DNA of 64,000 nt from Parcubacteria group bacterium LiPW_15 (GTDB lineage Bacteria; Patescibacteria; Paceibacteria; UBA6257; 2-01-FULL-56-20), in NCBI GenBank assembly GCA_007375645.1, contig VMER01000001.1, forward strand, positions 186,001 to 250,000, read 5' to 3'. The position numbers and the translations under genes are program-made. Shown piece by piece: positions 1 to 8,239 of the stretch; position 1 is the stretch's first letter; each line of letters opens with the position of its first letter. Under the pieces are notes generated by a model. The model was given only the letters and a program-made list of their open reading frames with translations, was not told the DNA's origin and searched no databases.

Positions 1-990
1 TATCGCATCTTTGTCGTTCTTTATCGAATCTTTCGCGTTTAAAAGATTCGAAAAATCATTATTGACCGTACCGGTATAAGTTTGGAGCGAGCTTTGATGG
101 GTCGTAAGCGTTGCCGGCGGTTTCGTTCCATTCGCGCTATTCGATAACGCTTCATTTACCAGATCTAAAAAGTTTTTGGTATTTTTTACGGCTTCGGATA
201 TGAGCTTGGTCGTATCATACGATTCGTTTATCAAGGAATCGATTATTGTTTTATCGGAATAGCGGCTGGCAGCCTTATAGTCATTGAAATTAAGATCGTA
301 GGCCGCTTTGGCTTTAGTAAAACTATTTAAAGCCGAAGTTCTGAATTGCTCCGCGTTGGATTTTAAGTCGCGGATCATATCGAAATAGGCATAAGCATTG
401 CTCTGACCCTGGCGGATGGCATAGCCATTTAAAATGCTATCCAATCCGGTCATCACGCCGGGCAGATCCAAAAAGGTGTTGGAAATCGCACTAAATCCAT
501 CATCGTACGCCTTGGCCAGATCGGTCACGGTGTTCTGCTTGTTTTGTTTCGCTTGAGTCAACGCGTTCTCAGCCTGCAGGAGTGAGAGCGCATCCGCCGG
601 TTGTTTGAGTTTCTCGAGAGCGATTTTAGCGCTATCCAAAGACGCTTGCGCGTCTCTCACCGCTTTTGCGGCGTCCTTAGAATCTATCTGTAAAATAAGC
701 GCGCCGGCCTTAACGGTTTGACCTTCCGAAACCGGCAGATAGGTTACTTCCCCCGAAGCTTTCGGCTTGATATCAAATTGATTGGCGGCGGAAATCTGCC
801 CGGTTCCGGTAACCGAGGAAATGACGGTTGTTTTCGCGGCCTCCGCAACCAGATAGCGCGGAATAGTGACCGTGGGATTCAATTTCCCATAAGCGTAGTA
901 ACCGCCAAAAAGCACAAGAGCAGCCACAACCACCGCTTTGATCTTATGACTCCACACCCAAGACTTCGTTGAATGCCAAATTTTTTTCAT
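1..990 (-). CDS. HlyD/MacA-type periplasmic adaptor (membrane fusion protein), 3' end outside window
   Basis: The first 330 residues of a membrane-anchored adaptor are visible; the frame is open to the window edge. Residues 18-36 form one membrane segment. Residues about 60-108 look like the biotinyl-lipoyl-like hairpin of efflux adaptors (GEVTYLPVSEGQTVKAG), followed by an Ala/Lys/Gln-rich helical stretch expected for the coiled-coil arm. Such proteins bridge an inner-membrane pump, usually a MacB-like ABC transporter in monoderm-like cells, to the exterior. The pump gene would lie beyond the left edge. It starts 10 bp after the upstream gene and is probably the last visible member of the sigma-factor operon. 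The adaptor class is fairly secure; the substrate is unknown. Confidence 0.8.
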   Translation of the reverse strand, partial: MKKIWHSTKSWVWSHKIKAVVVAALVLFGGYYAYGKLNPTVTIPRYLVAEAAKTTVISSVTGTGQISAANQFDIKPKASGEVTYLPVSEGQTVKAGALILQIDSKDAAKAVRDAQASLDSAKIALEKLKQPADALSLLQAENALTQAKQNKQNTVTDLAKAYDDGFSAISNTFLDLPGVMTGLDSILNGYAIRQGQSNAYAYFDMIRDLKSNAEQFRTSALNSFTKAKAAYDLNFNDYKAASRYSDKTIIDSLINESYDTTKLISEAVKNTKNFLDLVNEALSNSANGTKPPATLTTHQSSLQTYTGTVNNDFSNLLNAKDSIKNDKDAI

Positions 991-999
991 TTTAATATT

Positions 1000-1473
1000 T
1001 TATCTGGTTTGGATCCTGATGAATCCGGCATTCGGAGGCAAAAGACGGATAAGTTTCGCCCGTATCATGCCGGAATCTTCGGGAGAACCGATAACCGTAG
1101 CCGCATCACCGGTTTTTAGGTCGGAGAAAGGAATCCTATTCCGGAATATAAAGAATTCCGTATCATCGTCTACGATCACTTCACGCTCCAAATTTTCCCT
1201 ATCGGTCAAAACAATGCTGGTGCTTGAGATCCCCATAATTTTTCCCGCAACGCCGTGTGCCGGCATAAAATACTGCGCATCCATGTCGAACATGTGAGGA
1301 CCGGGACCCGCGGCGTTCAAATAATAATTCTCGCCCCACTTAAACGAAAATGACGCCTTCTTAAATCCGACCAGTTCGCCCACCCGAAAAGCGCTAAAGA
1401 GCAATCCGAACATGACCAGCCCGAGGACTATTTTTGTGAACTTTTTGGAATTGAAAAAGTTATTTTCCTCCAT
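1000..1473 (-). CDS. Membrane-anchored protein with DUF5666-like domain
   Basis: A 157-residue protein with one N-terminal membrane segment (about residues 13-32) and an extracytoplasmic part. Residues about 75-150 have the pattern of a small beta-barrel of the DUF5666 kind: a GKI.GISS start, a D-T-F strand, then LKTGDAATVIG and a closing strand. The start overlaps the end of the upstream membrane protein by 14 bp, so it is translated with it. It lies between an ECF sigma unit and an efflux adaptor. A similar domain occurs in the last gene of the second sigma operon at 9800-10672. Function unknown; binding or surface sensing is a guess. Confidence 0.6.
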   Translation of the reverse strand: MEENNFFNSKKFTKIVLGLVMFGLLFSAFRVGELVGFKKASFSFKWGENYYLNAAGPGPHMFDMDAQYFMPAHGVAGKIMGISSTSIVLTDRENLEREVIVDDDTEFFIFRNRIPFSDLKTGDAATVIGSPEDSGMIRAKLIRLLPPNAGFIRIQTR

Positions 1474-1879
1474 CTTTATATTTTTTTATTTTCTTCGACC
1501 AGAGAACGGAATCATGAATATTCTTTGAAACGTGCTTGAGAAATATGAGGATCAAAGCTGCAGCAAAGAACGCGATAGCTATCGATCCCGCGGGCAAGCC
1601 TTCCAAAATAAAGTAAAGAGTTTCTCTCGCGGCAAAAACGGCGGAATGCGGAGCATAAAGAAAATAAGGCAGAGAATCCATTCCGGAAGTAAAAACCGAA
1701 TGCTTCAGAGAAAAAAGAGCGAAAACCAGCAAGGAACACCCTGCGATCAAAAAAAGCGAAAAATATACCACCCGCTTTTTTGAACCCAGGAAATTCTTTT
1801 CGCTGCTTATACGGCCCAAGACCCGTTCCAAAAGGCCGGTTTCTTTGCCGTTCCCCGATTCTTTAATATCCGCTTCCAC
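1460..1879 (-). CDS. Small two-pass membrane protein, possible anti-sigma partner
   Basis: 139 residues with two hydrophobic segments (about residues 38-57 and 97-116) joined by an external loop and ending in a Lys-rich tail. The start is taken as the GTG at 1877-1879, the only good initiation codon near the 5-prime end. No known domain is recognised. The gene follows the ECF sigma gene by 40 bp on the same strand, the usual place of an anti-sigma factor, but no zinc-binding anti-sigma motif is present. The partner role rests on position only. Confidence 0.5.
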   Translation of the reverse strand: MEADIKESGNGKETGLLERVLGRISSEKNFLGSKKRVVYFSLFLIAGCSLLVFALFSLKHSVFTSGMDSLPYFLYAPHSAVFAARETLYFILEGLPAGSIAIAFFAAALILIFLKHVSKNIHDSVLWSKKIKKYKDGGK

Positions 1880-1919
1880 CTCTCTTATACGCGCGAGTGG
1901 GACGGTTTTGGTGCGAAGC

Positions 1920-2495
1920 TCAAACCAAACGCTTGCCTAGATCGGCCCTGAGAGCCGAAAGAGTTCGCCGATAGCTGCTTTTAACCGTATTCAAAGGCGT
2001 TTTAAGGAGAATCGAAATGTCTTTAAATGTAAGGTCCAATTCCGTTCGGAGTGAAAATATTTTCCGATGCTTATCCGGCAGATCTTCGAGAGCTTCCGCG
2101 ACACTCAGAGCAAGAAGCCTTTCGTCTAAAACATCATCCAATCCCCTGGCCGCGGGAATGAACCTGTCGACGGTTGTTTCCCCGTTTTCGTCCTCCAAAA
2201 GCGAAAGCGGAACGCTTTCCCTATGTCTCAGATAATCCAGCGCCGTATTTTTGGCGATGGTAAACAGCCAAGAACGAAAATTGCGTTTGGTATCAAAAGT
2301 TTTAATATTCTTCCAAACCTTAACGAATGTCTCCTGAGCGATATCTTCCGCTTTGTCGTTGTCTCCCACATACCCCCTCGCAAACCCGCAAACGGACGAA
2401 AGATATCTTTCGGCTAAAACACCAAAGGCCGATTCATTTCCATCGGTATAGATTTCGATAAGTTTTTCGTCCGAAATATTTTTAATGTCTTCCAT
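1920..2495 (-). CDS. ECF-type RNA polymerase sigma factor
   Basis: 191 residues, the usual size for group-4 sigma-70 factors. Region 2 lies at about residues 20-90, with the core-binding stretch DNDKAEDIAQETFVKVW and the promoter-melting stretch RSWLFTIAKNTALDYLRH. Region 4 lies at about residues 130-185, with LPDKHRKIFSLR and the helix-turn-helix ISILLKTPLNTVKSS. It directs RNA polymerase to a stress or envelope regulon. It heads an operon with two membrane proteins and an efflux adaptor. A TATTAT box lies about 9 nt before the ATG, giving a very short leader. Confidence 0.92.
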   Translation of the reverse strand: MEDIKNISDEKLIEIYTDGNESAFGVLAERYLSSVCGFARGYVGDNDKAEDIAQETFVKVWKNIKTFDTKRNFRSWLFTIAKNTALDYLRHRESVPLSLLEDENGETTVDRFIPAARGLDDVLDERLLALSVAEALEDLPDKHRKIFSLRTELDLTFKDISILLKTPLNTVKSSYRRTLSALRADLGKRLV

Positions 2496-2538
2496 GGTCT
2501 ATATATAATACGGCTCAAAACGGCGTTAAGTTTCGTCT

Positions 2539-3372
2539 TCAGTTGAACGAGAATTTCTCCTGCACGCTTTTCAGGAAATAATTTTTCTCGAAAACCGCGA
2601 ATTTCGCATAACGTTCGGCTTTACGAATTTCCACGATATCTCCCGGTTCAAGCGGGAAAATACTGTTGGAATCCGCGGATAAAACGACATCCACGGCCTT
2701 TCCGGTCTTACCGAGAGAAAGGAGACCGTGTTTCCTGAAGTTGAGCACTTTCAATCGTACCACCTTATCTCCCGTTACGACAAAACTTGGCGTAGGAATA
2801 TTGTGATCCAAAAGTTTCGTAATTATCATGCATTCCATTTCCGGCATAACCACCGGGCCGTGCGCGGATAGATTAAAAGCGGTGGAACCTGTTGCCGTGG
2901 AAACCAAGATCCCCGTACCCCGCACATATTGGAAAGGATGATCCTCGATATTTACTTCCAACTCGACCATGCCCAGAGGACTCTGGATGGCCGCTTCGTT
3001 AAGCGACTCCGCCTCGAATACCAGTCTTTTCCCCCTATATGCGGAAATCGAAAGGAGCATCCTCTTTTCCTCGGAATATGCTCCTTTAAATAATTTTTGG
3101 AGTGCGGATAAAAACTTCTTGGGTGATCTGACCGAAGAAAGAAATCCCACATTTCCGAGATTCAGGGAGATAATTGCGGGTTCTCCCTTATATTTCTGCA
3201 CTGCCGAAAGCACAGCTCCGTCTCCTCCTAAAACCAGCAAAAAATCCGGAGATTTAGAATTTTCTTTTATATCTGGATGCTCCTTGCGCATCCAAGCGCG
3301 GATCTTAACCGCCCATTTTTTTGCGACGGGCACATCTTTCCGATAAAAGAACGCGTAAGTCTTTGCCTCCAT
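2539..3372 (-). CDS. nadK: NAD kinase
   Basis: 277 residues, normal for bacterial ATP-NAD kinases, which phosphorylate NAD to NADP in the cytoplasm. The diagnostic GGDG motif is at residues 49-52. The second conserved block, STATGSTAFNLSAHGPVV, lies past the middle of the protein. The C-terminal part is the beta-sandwich domain usual for the family. The gene is a single unit between a small membrane protein upstream and the sigma operon downstream. Nothing is missing from the active site as far as can be read. Confidence 0.93.
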   Translation of the reverse strand: MEAKTYAFFYRKDVPVAKKWAVKIRAWMRKEHPDIKENSKSPDFLLVLGGDGAVLSAVQKYKGEPAIISLNLGNVGFLSSVRSPKKFLSALQKLFKGAYSEEKRMLLSISAYRGKRLVFEAESLNEAAIQSPLGMVELEVNIEDHPFQYVRGTGILVSTATGSTAFNLSAHGPVVMPEMECMIITKLLDHNIPTPSFVVTGDKVVRLKVLNFRKHGLLSLGKTGKAVDVVLSADSNSIFPLEPGDIVEIRKAERYAKFAVFEKNYFLKSVQEKFSFN

Positions 3373-3375
3373 GGC

Positions 3376-3576
3376 TTATAATCCTAAATTAGAAATATTT
3401 AGCGTGCTCAAAAACTGCGGGATAACAAAAACGAGGCCGATAAGCGGCAGGACAATAACTATCGCGGTAACGATAAGGGTCCAAAAGAAATACTTTCTGA
3501 TTTTTTCAACGGAAACGAACACGGCTCCAACTTTTTTCTCAAGTTCTTCCAATCGTCCTTTCATGTCTTCATCCAT
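3376..3576 (-). CDS. Small membrane protein with N-terminal coiled coil
   Basis: 66 residues: an acidic, coiled-coil-prone N-terminus (MKGRLEELEKKVGAVF) and one long hydrophobic span of about residues 31-56. No family recognised. It ends 3 bp before the nadK start codon, so the two are co-transcribed and perhaps translationally coupled. A TATATT box about 8 nt before the ATG suggests a leaderless or nearly leaderless transcript for the pair. The reading frame is supported by its position and hydrophobicity, not by homology. Confidence 0.55.
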   Translation of the reverse strand: MDEDMKGRLEELEKKVGAVFVSVEKIRKYFFWTLIVTAIVIVLPLIGLVFVIPQFLSTLNISNLGL

Positions 3577-3639
3577 AACCGAATAATATAATAAAAAATC
3601 AAAGCTGGCTAAAACCAGCGTTTGAGATAAAACGACTGA

Positions 3640-3903
3640 TCATTTGGCTTTTGCGCCCGCCCACGCCAGCAATTCTTCGTAAGTAGACTCGCCGCAAATC
3701 GTCTTCCCGGTTTCGGTATTTATAAAAAACGGCACTCCCCCGCACACGCCTTTGTCATACTCCTCCAACTTCTTGGCATTCGCTTCATCATGCCAAGTTT
3801 CGTATCGCTCCACCTTCAAGCCGGTCGCTTTTTCAAGTTTCTCGACCAGCGGGACCATTCGCATGCAATGCACGCATTCTGTTCCGTAAAATTCCATCAA
3901 CAT
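3640..3903 (-). CDS. Thioredoxin/glutaredoxin-fold protein
   Basis: 87 residues with an N-terminal redox motif Cys10-Val-His-Cys13 after strand MLMEFYG, the cis-proline region GGVPFF, and a final helix. This is the size of a glutaredoxin-like thioredoxin-fold protein that reduces or carries thiols in the cytoplasm. An extra Cys sits just before the cis-proline (VCGGVPFF). It ends a two-gene unit after the rhodanese-domain gene, with 4 bp between them, which fits a joint role in sulfur or redox chemistry. The fold is clear; the substrate is not. Confidence 0.8.
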   Translation of the reverse strand: MLMEFYGTECVHCMRMVPLVEKLEKATGLKVERYETWHDEANAKKLEEYDKGVCGGVPFFINTETGKTICGESTYEELLAWAGAKAK

Positions 3904-3907
3904 GTAT

Positions 3908-4231
3908 TCATGTTATCACTTTGCCGCCCGCCAGTTTCCAATCCCTCAAGCCCCCGATGTTTTTGACATTACTGAATCCTTTTGAGGCCAAAATACTTTT
4001 GGCAGCTTCCGCTCTGCCTCCCGCGGCGCAATAAACACAAATTGCCTTATCTTTCGGAATTTCCGGCAGCTCTCCGGCTTCGAGGCGCGCAAGTTCAAAA
4101 TGTATGGCGTTTTCCGCGTGACCGGTGTCCCACTCCTCTTTCGTCCGGACATCCAAAAGCACCGCCTTTCCACCCTTCATGTCTTCCATAAAACATTTAA
4201 GCGCCTCTTCGTTTATTTTGTTTATTTCCAT
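3908..4231 (-). CDS. Rhodanese-domain sulfurtransferase
   Basis: Taken from the ATG at 4229-4231, giving 107 residues, the size of a single rhodanese domain. It has the LLDVRTKEEW motif and the active-site loop with Cys68 (CVYCAAGGRAEAA), then GFSNVKNIGGLRDW. The frame stays open upstream to 4327, but that part looks non-coding and overlaps the divergent promoter region. The catalytic Cys would accept sulfane sulfur. The adjoining thioredoxin-like gene 4 bp downstream may be its redox partner. Confidence 0.82.
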   Translation of the reverse strand: MEINKINEEALKCFMEDMKGGKAVLLDVRTKEEWDTGHAENAIHFELARLEAGELPEIPKDKAICVYCAAGGRAEAAKSILASKGFSNVKNIGGLRDWKLAGGKVIT

Positions 4232-4356
4232 ATTTATTTTTAAATGGACGGCCTTTATTCCTGCCTTAATTATAGGGATGGGCCGTTCCGGCAAAAGCCC
4301 TTCTTTTGCACACGGCAAATCCTCCACGCTTTGCCGAATCTGTTACATACTCGGTT

Positions 4357-4365
4357 TGGTATAAT
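4357..4365 (+). promoter_or_regulatory. Extended -10 promoter for the DUF378 gene
   Basis: TG-G-TATAAT is a perfect extended -10 element 46 bp before the start codon at 4412. No convincing -35 box is seen, as is usual for extended -10 promoters. Confidence 0.55.
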
Positions 4366-4411
4366 CAAGGAAAAGGTCGAGGCATGCATATTCGGATACG
4401 ACTATACAAAA

Positions 4412-4603
4412 ATGCTTCATAAAATCACCTGGGTACTGCTCATTATCGGCGGTTTGAACTGGGGGTTGAATATCTTTGGTTGGGAAGTTGGTCAATTTCT
4501 CGGCGTGACCTTGGCCAACATCGTTTACGCGCTTGTTGCCCTTTCCGCCCTCTATCAGCTTTTCGTTCCCAAGAAAAGCAGCGCGCCCATGATGGCTCAG
4601 TAA
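4412..4603 (+). CDS. DUF378 family small membrane protein
   Basis: 63 residues from ATG at 4412, with two hydrophobic segments separated by GLNWGLNIFGWEVGQFLG. This is the pattern of the DUF378 (YuzA-like) family, whose function is unknown. The protein is almost wholly embedded in the membrane with a short Lys-containing tail. The gene stands alone between an extended -10 promoter and an intrinsic terminator. Longer in-frame starts upstream were rejected because they run through the promoter. Confidence 0.8.
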   Translation: MLHKITWVLLIIGGLNWGLNIFGWEVGQFLGVTLANIVYALVALSALYQLFVPKKSSAPMMAQ

Positions 4604-4618
4604 AACAGAAAAACAAAA

Positions 4619-4643
4619 AGCGCCCGGAAACGGGTGTTTTTTG
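4619..4643 (+). terminator. Intrinsic terminator after the DUF378 gene
   Basis: A short CCCG-GAAA-CGGG hairpin extended by weak pairs is followed by a run of Ts, 15 bp after the stop codon. Confidence 0.7.
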
Positions 4644-4692
4644 TTGGAAATTGATTACGCCCCAAAAGTTAGCCTTCGGGAAGATTATCTGC

Positions 4693-4698
4693 TAGAAT
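4693..4698 (+). promoter_or_regulatory. -10 box of obg, leaderless arrangement
   Basis: TAGAAT ends 6 nt before the GTG start codon of obg, so the expected transcription start is the start codon itself. Confidence 0.55.
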
Positions 4699-4704
4699 AC
4701 CCGC

Positions 4705-5733
4705 GTGTTAATAGATGATGTCACAATAAAAATTCAAGCTGGAAACGGAGGCGACGGCAAAGTCGCTTTTCAACGCATTAAAATGAGCCTGGGGCCGACC
4801 GGAGGCACGGGAGGCGCCGGAGGCAGTATTTATTTTGAAGGAGTTTCCGATCTCTCCGCTTTGCGGCAGTTTCGTTTTAAAAAAGATGTGCGCGCGGAAA
4901 ACGGCGGAATCGGCCGTCCCCAGTTCGTGGACGGAAAAACTCCCGACGATATCGTCTTAAAAGTTCCCGTAGGCACGGTCATCCATAATCTGGACGCCGG
5001 AACGGACACGGAAATTGTTAAGATCGGTGAACGCGTTTTGATAGCGAAAGGCGGCCGGGGCGGACGGGGCAATTTTCATTTTCGCGGACCGAAAAATACT
5101 TCGCCCAAAGAATTTGAGAAAGGAAAGCCCGGAGAGAAATTTAATGTCCGCCTGGAACTGAAGCTCATTGCCGATGTCGGCTTCATCGGATTGCCCAATG
5201 CCGGCAAATCCAGCCTTTTAAACGAACTGACCCGCGCGAACGCCAAAGTTGCCAATTATCCGTTTACCACGCTCGAACCGAACCTCGGCGCTTATTACGA
5301 TCTTATTCTCGCCGACATCCCGGGACTTATCGAAGGCGCGTCCGTCGGCAAAGGTTTGGGCATAAAGTTCTTGCGCCACGTGGAACGCACCAAGGTTCTC
5401 TTTCATTTGATATCCGCGGAATCCTCTACCCCGTATGAAGATTACAAAACCATCCGCGAAGAACTCGGTACCTACAACAAAACGCTTTTGGAAAAAACAG
5501 AATACATGTTTTTGAGCAAGAACGATCTCTTGAGCGAAAAAGAGCTCAAAGAAAAGTTGAAAGAACTCAAAAAGATAAAAAAAGAAATTATTCCCATCTC
5601 TATCGCCGATGACGAAAGCTTGAAGAAAGTTAAAGCCATCTTGAACGAGATAGCCGACGAAAAGAGAGCAAAAGGAAAAAAGGAGTTGGAGATATTGGAA
5701 GAGGCAAGAAAACAGAAGGAAGAATCCGAATAA
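4705..5733 (+). CDS. obg: GTPase Obg/CgtA
   Basis: 342 residues, starting at GTG 4705. The glycine-rich Obg fold fills residues 1 to about 155 (GNGGDGKVAFQR, GGTGGAGGSIYF, GGRGGRGNFHF). It is followed by the GTPase domain with P-loop GLPNAGKSS, switch region TTLEP, DIPG and a KNDL-type specificity motif (SKNDLL). The C-terminal tail is short and charged. Obg binds the large ribosomal subunit and couples ribosome assembly to GTP level. No Shine-Dalgarno sequence precedes the start, while a TAGAAT box sits 6 nt upstream, so translation from a leaderless mRNA is likely. Confidence 0.96.
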   Translation: MLIDDVTIKIQAGNGGDGKVAFQRIKMSLGPTGGTGGAGGSIYFEGVSDLSALRQFRFKKDVRAENGGIGRPQFVDGKTPDDIVLKVPVGTVIHNLDAGTDTEIVKIGERVLIAKGGRGGRGNFHFRGPKNTSPKEFEKGKPGEKFNVRLELKLIADVGFIGLPNAGKSSLLNELTRANAKVANYPFTTLEPNLGAYYDLILADIPGLIEGASVGKGLGIKFLRHVERTKVLFHLISAESSTPYEDYKTIREELGTYNKTLLEKTEYMFLSKNDLLSEKELKEKLKELKKIKKEIIPISIADDESLKKVKAILNEIADEKRAKGKKELEILEEARKQKEESE

Positions 5734-5742
5734 GCTCCTCCG

Positions 5743-5764
5743 TTGGTCCTTTTTATAGGACCAG
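5743..5764 (+). terminator. Hairpin after obg
   Basis: A perfect 7-bp stem TGGTCCT/AGGACCA sits 10 bp past the obg stop. No U-tract follows on this strand, so it may be a weak terminator or a processing stop. Confidence 0.45.
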
Positions 5765-5772
5765 CAATAGAG

Positions 5773-5801
5773 TTGACATACGGACGTATTTTCGGCATAA
5801 T
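5773..5801 (+). promoter_or_regulatory. Promoter of the 5887-6816 cassette
   Basis: TTGACA, 17-bp spacer, CATAAT. The expected start near 5808 gives a leader of about 80 nt ending in an AGGAGG Shine-Dalgarno sequence. Confidence 0.8.
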
Positions 5802-5886
5802 TTCGGCAGAATTCACGTCTTGAAAATCGATTACCCATTCTTCTTCGTGCGAAGAGAAGCTCAGTGAAGGAAGTCAGGAGGTCAAC

Positions 5887-6267
5887 ATGGCAACCGAGAA
5901 ACGCTTCGTAGTCCTCGTGGAAGCCTGCAACGGAAGCAGCGGCCTCACGTGGTCAACCGTCGTCCTCGACACGAGCGACGGCGCCCGGGCGATTCGCACC
6001 GCCAGAGAGGTCGAGAAGCTCGGCTACAAGATCGACTGGGAAAACGAAGATCAGGTGAAAGTTCTGCGTCTGGAACCCGAGAAGATCTACCCTGAGCGAG
6101 TTTTCGAGTGCGCGGACGACTCATTCGATCGGAGCCCCGTCGTCTACAAAAGGTGCAGGGACGCTTCCGCGGGTGTTCTGGTCGAGTACTTCTTCGACCC
6201 CAAACTTGCCTATGAGTTTGGGATGAGCATGGCCACGAGATTCCCGTCAGAGCCAATCGAGGGATGA
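5887..6267 (+). CDS. Orphan cytoplasmic protein of a GC-rich cassette
   Basis: 126 residues, no recognised domain, no signal peptide or membrane span. The start is fixed by AGGAGGTCAAC just before the ATG. It is strongly biased to G/C-ending codons (AAG, GAG, TTC, CTC, GTC), unlike the neighbouring obg gene. It alternates short strands with one central helix (ARAIRTAREVEKLGY), so a small alpha/beta domain is plausible. It is the first gene of a two-gene cassette with its own consensus promoter and terminator. The second gene encodes an exported protein. Confidence 0.7.
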   Translation: MATEKRFVVLVEACNGSSGLTWSTVVLDTSDGARAIRTAREVEKLGYKIDWENEDQVKVLRLEPEKIYPERVFECADDSFDRSPVVYKRCRDASAGVLVEYFFDPKLAYEFGMSMATRFPSEPIEG

Positions 6268-6288
6268 ACTCGAAAAAGGAGAAGAGAA

Positions 6289-6816
6289 GTGAAGAAGTCT
6301 TCCCTCATTCCGATTCTGAGCGTCATCGCGCTCACCATCCTTCTTCTGCCCCCTCCGAAAGGACCGAGCGCCGACCCGAGGAATGCTCCCGTGACCACGA
6401 GCCCTGACAAACTCGCCGTTGCCATCGGCGGCGGTCAACGAGACCCGATGAATCTCTTCCCGCCGGACAATCACAAGGCGAAGACGGCGGTCATCGCGCC
6501 GCAGTTCGAGGAGAACACCTCTGCTCGCCCGGCTGATTTCTTCCTCATCGATTCGGACGGGAGCACAAGCACCGTTCACCTTCCGGACGGTTGGGAGATC
6601 ATGAGCGTCCAGCGGCATGGTCTTCCATTGAATCTTCACGTTGGCTTCGGCGACGACGCTTACCACCTCGCTGTCGAGCTAAACGAAGCCAGCGAGCGTC
6701 TCGCACATACCTACACGGTAACGTGTAGGGTCAGTGCCACATTCAAAACGGCTGCGAGATTCGAGGTGAGAACCTTGACCATCCCGGGCGAGAAAATCAC
6801 GTTCGACTCGCCGTAG
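6289..6816 (+). CDS. Exported orphan protein of a GC-rich cassette
   Basis: 175 residues from GTG 6289, preceded by AAAGGAG at good spacing. The N-terminus (MKKSS then a hydrophobic run to about residue 20, followed by PPPKG) is a signal peptide or anchor. The rest is a low-complexity Pro/Asp-rich stretch followed by a beta-rich region rich in Val and Thr. No family recognised. It lies 21 bp after the upstream cassette gene and shares its codon bias. Its C-terminal stop is followed at once by the cassette terminator. Confidence 0.7.
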   Translation: MKKSSLIPILSVIALTILLLPPPKGPSADPRNAPVTTSPDKLAVAIGGGQRDPMNLFPPDNHKAKTAVIAPQFEENTSARPADFFLIDSDGSTSTVHLPDGWEIMSVQRHGLPLNLHVGFGDDAYHLAVELNEASERLAHTYTVTCRVSATFKTAARFEVRTLTIPGEKITFDSP

Positions 6817-6822
6817 CCCTTC

Positions 6823-6860
6823 GCCCCGCCCGCGCATCCGCGTCGGACGGGGCTTTTTTA
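6823..6860 (+). terminator. Terminator of the 5887-6816 cassette
   Basis: GCCCCG(C)CCG pairs with CGG(A)CGGGGC around a 9-nt loop, then six Ts. It also faces the convergent pseudouridine synthase gene. Confidence 0.9.
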
Positions 6861-7607
6861 TATTCCTAAATTCTTTAAAAAAGTATCAAGTTCTTTGCCT
6901 TCCAGTTTCCTAAATTTTCCCGCGGGAAGGTATCCGAGTTTTATATTCATAATCCGCATCCGTTTAAGCGAGACCACTTCATAACCCAAAGCGGTACACA
7001 TTCTTCTTATCTGATGCTTTTTGCCTTCGGTCAAGATCAGACGGAAAGTCCTCTCCCCTTCTTTAATAAGAATCGCGGGCTTGGTTTTGTAGCCTTCAAT
7101 AAATAATCCTTTCTGTATGCGACGCACAAAATCTCCGTTCAAAGATTTATTTACCTTAACCAGATATTCTTTTTCATGGCCGTATTCTGGATTCAAAAGC
7201 CGGTCGGTTATCCGGCCGTCGTTGGTCAAAATTATGAGGCCCTCGGAGTTCTTGTCCAAACGGCCAAGCGGAAATAACTTTTCCTGTGGTGAACCGGGTC
7301 GAACCACCTTGAACTTCGACTGGATCTCGTCGGCAATAGAACGTTCCCCCTTCTGCGGAGTGTGAGTCACAATTTCTTTTGGCTTATTGTAAGCGATATA
7401 AATGAGTTCCTTGGCCGGTCTCGCTACGGCAGTTACGTCGTCTCCCGCATGCACCTGATCGCCAAGGCGGGCACGCCTCCCGTTTATTTTTACCTTGCCG
7501 GCACGAATCAGCTCGTCGGCCTCCCGGCGCGCGGCGATTCCCTTAAGAGCCAGAAATCTGTTTATGCGAACAGGATAATCAATTCTATCCGACTCGGAAT
7601 TAGCCAT
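6858..7607 (-). CDS. Pseudouridine synthase, RsuA/RluB/RluF family
   Basis: 249 residues. An S4 RNA-binding domain (about residues 12-60, INRFLALKGIAARREADELI) precedes the catalytic domain. The catalytic Asp lies in GRLDKNSEGLIILTNDG, followed by EKEYLVKV and the family C-terminal motif EGKKHQIRRM. It isomerises a specific uridine in rRNA; which site cannot be told. The gene overlaps the end of the upstream cyclophilin gene by 8 bp, so they form one translation unit. Confidence 0.9.
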   Translation of the reverse strand: MANSESDRIDYPVRINRFLALKGIAARREADELIRAGKVKINGRRARLGDQVHAGDDVTAVARPAKELIYIAYNKPKEIVTHTPQKGERSIADEIQSKFKVVRPGSPQEKLFPLGRLDKNSEGLIILTNDGRITDRLLNPEYGHEKEYLVKVNKSLNGDFVRRIQKGLFIEGYKTKPAILIKEGERTFRLILTEGKKHQIRRMCTALGYEVVSLKRMRIMNIKLGYLPAGKFRKLEGKELDTFLKNLGI

Positions 7608-8226
7608 TATAATCGGACACAGTCACGCTCTCCATTTTGACCGGGCTTAACGGCCTGTCGCCCGCGCCAGTCGTGGCAGAGCCGATAGCATCCACAACTT
7701 CCTGTCCTTTTACAACTTTACCGAAAATCGTGTAATCGTGCTGAAGCGGATTATCCGCGAGCATGATGAAGAATTGGCTGCCGTTGGTGTTCGGTCCGGC
7801 ATTAGCCATCGCCACAACACCTTTTTTGTAGCCCGCCTGATAAGACAAAGTAGCCGGGTTCAATTCGTCATCAAATTTGTAGCCAGGTCCGCCAGTGCCG
7901 GTGCCGGTCGGGTCCCCTCCCTGGATCATAAAACCCGAAATGACGCGGTGGAAGATAACCCCGTTATAAAAACTTTGATTCGCAAGCTTAATAAAATTCT
8001 CAACGGTCTTCGGTGCGTCTTCGTCGTAAGTGGCGATTTGAATTTCGCCGACATTGGTCTTAATAGTTACTAAATGTTTCATTATTGGTTGATTATTGGT
8101 TTGATCTTGGGTTTGTTCCGTGTTTTCGGTTTGAGGAGGATTCCATCCCCCGACAAAGATGGAGCTGACGACCATGGAGATAAACACCAGAACGACTATC
8201 GCAGTGCCGATATGCTTTGTTTTCAT
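7600..8226 (-). CDS. Membrane-anchored cyclophilin-type peptidyl-prolyl isomerase
   Basis: 208 residues from ATG 8224-8226. An N-terminal hydrophobic anchor (about residues 6-27) and a Gln/Asn/Thr-rich linker lead into a cyclophilin domain with the family signatures FHRVISGFMIQGGDPTGTGTGGPGY and NGSQFFIML. It catalyses proline isomerisation of exported proteins outside the membrane. An upstream in-frame ATG at 8338 was rejected because a TATTAT box lies 7 nt before the chosen start, which suggests a leaderless transcript. It overlaps the pseudouridine synthase gene downstream. Confidence 0.92.
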   Translation of the reverse strand: MKTKHIGTAIVVLVFISMVVSSIFVGGWNPPQTENTEQTQDQTNNQPIMKHLVTIKTNVGEIQIATYDEDAPKTVENFIKLANQSFYNGVIFHRVISGFMIQGGDPTGTGTGGPGYKFDDELNPATLSYQAGYKKGVVAMANAGPNTNGSQFFIMLADNPLQHDYTIFGKVVKGQEVVDAIGSATTGAGDRPLSPVKMESVTVSDYNG

Positions 8227-8233
8227 AAAAGAT

Positions 8234-8239
8234 ATAATA
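8234..8239 (-). promoter_or_regulatory. -10 box of the cyclophilin gene, leaderless arrangement
   Basis: TATTAT on the minus strand ends 7 nt before the ATG at 8226, leaving no room for a Shine-Dalgarno leader. Confidence 0.45.

Noticed and set aside
4232..4327. N-terminal extension of the rhodanese gene
   Set aside because: The added residues are not protein-like for the family and overlap the divergent promoter region.
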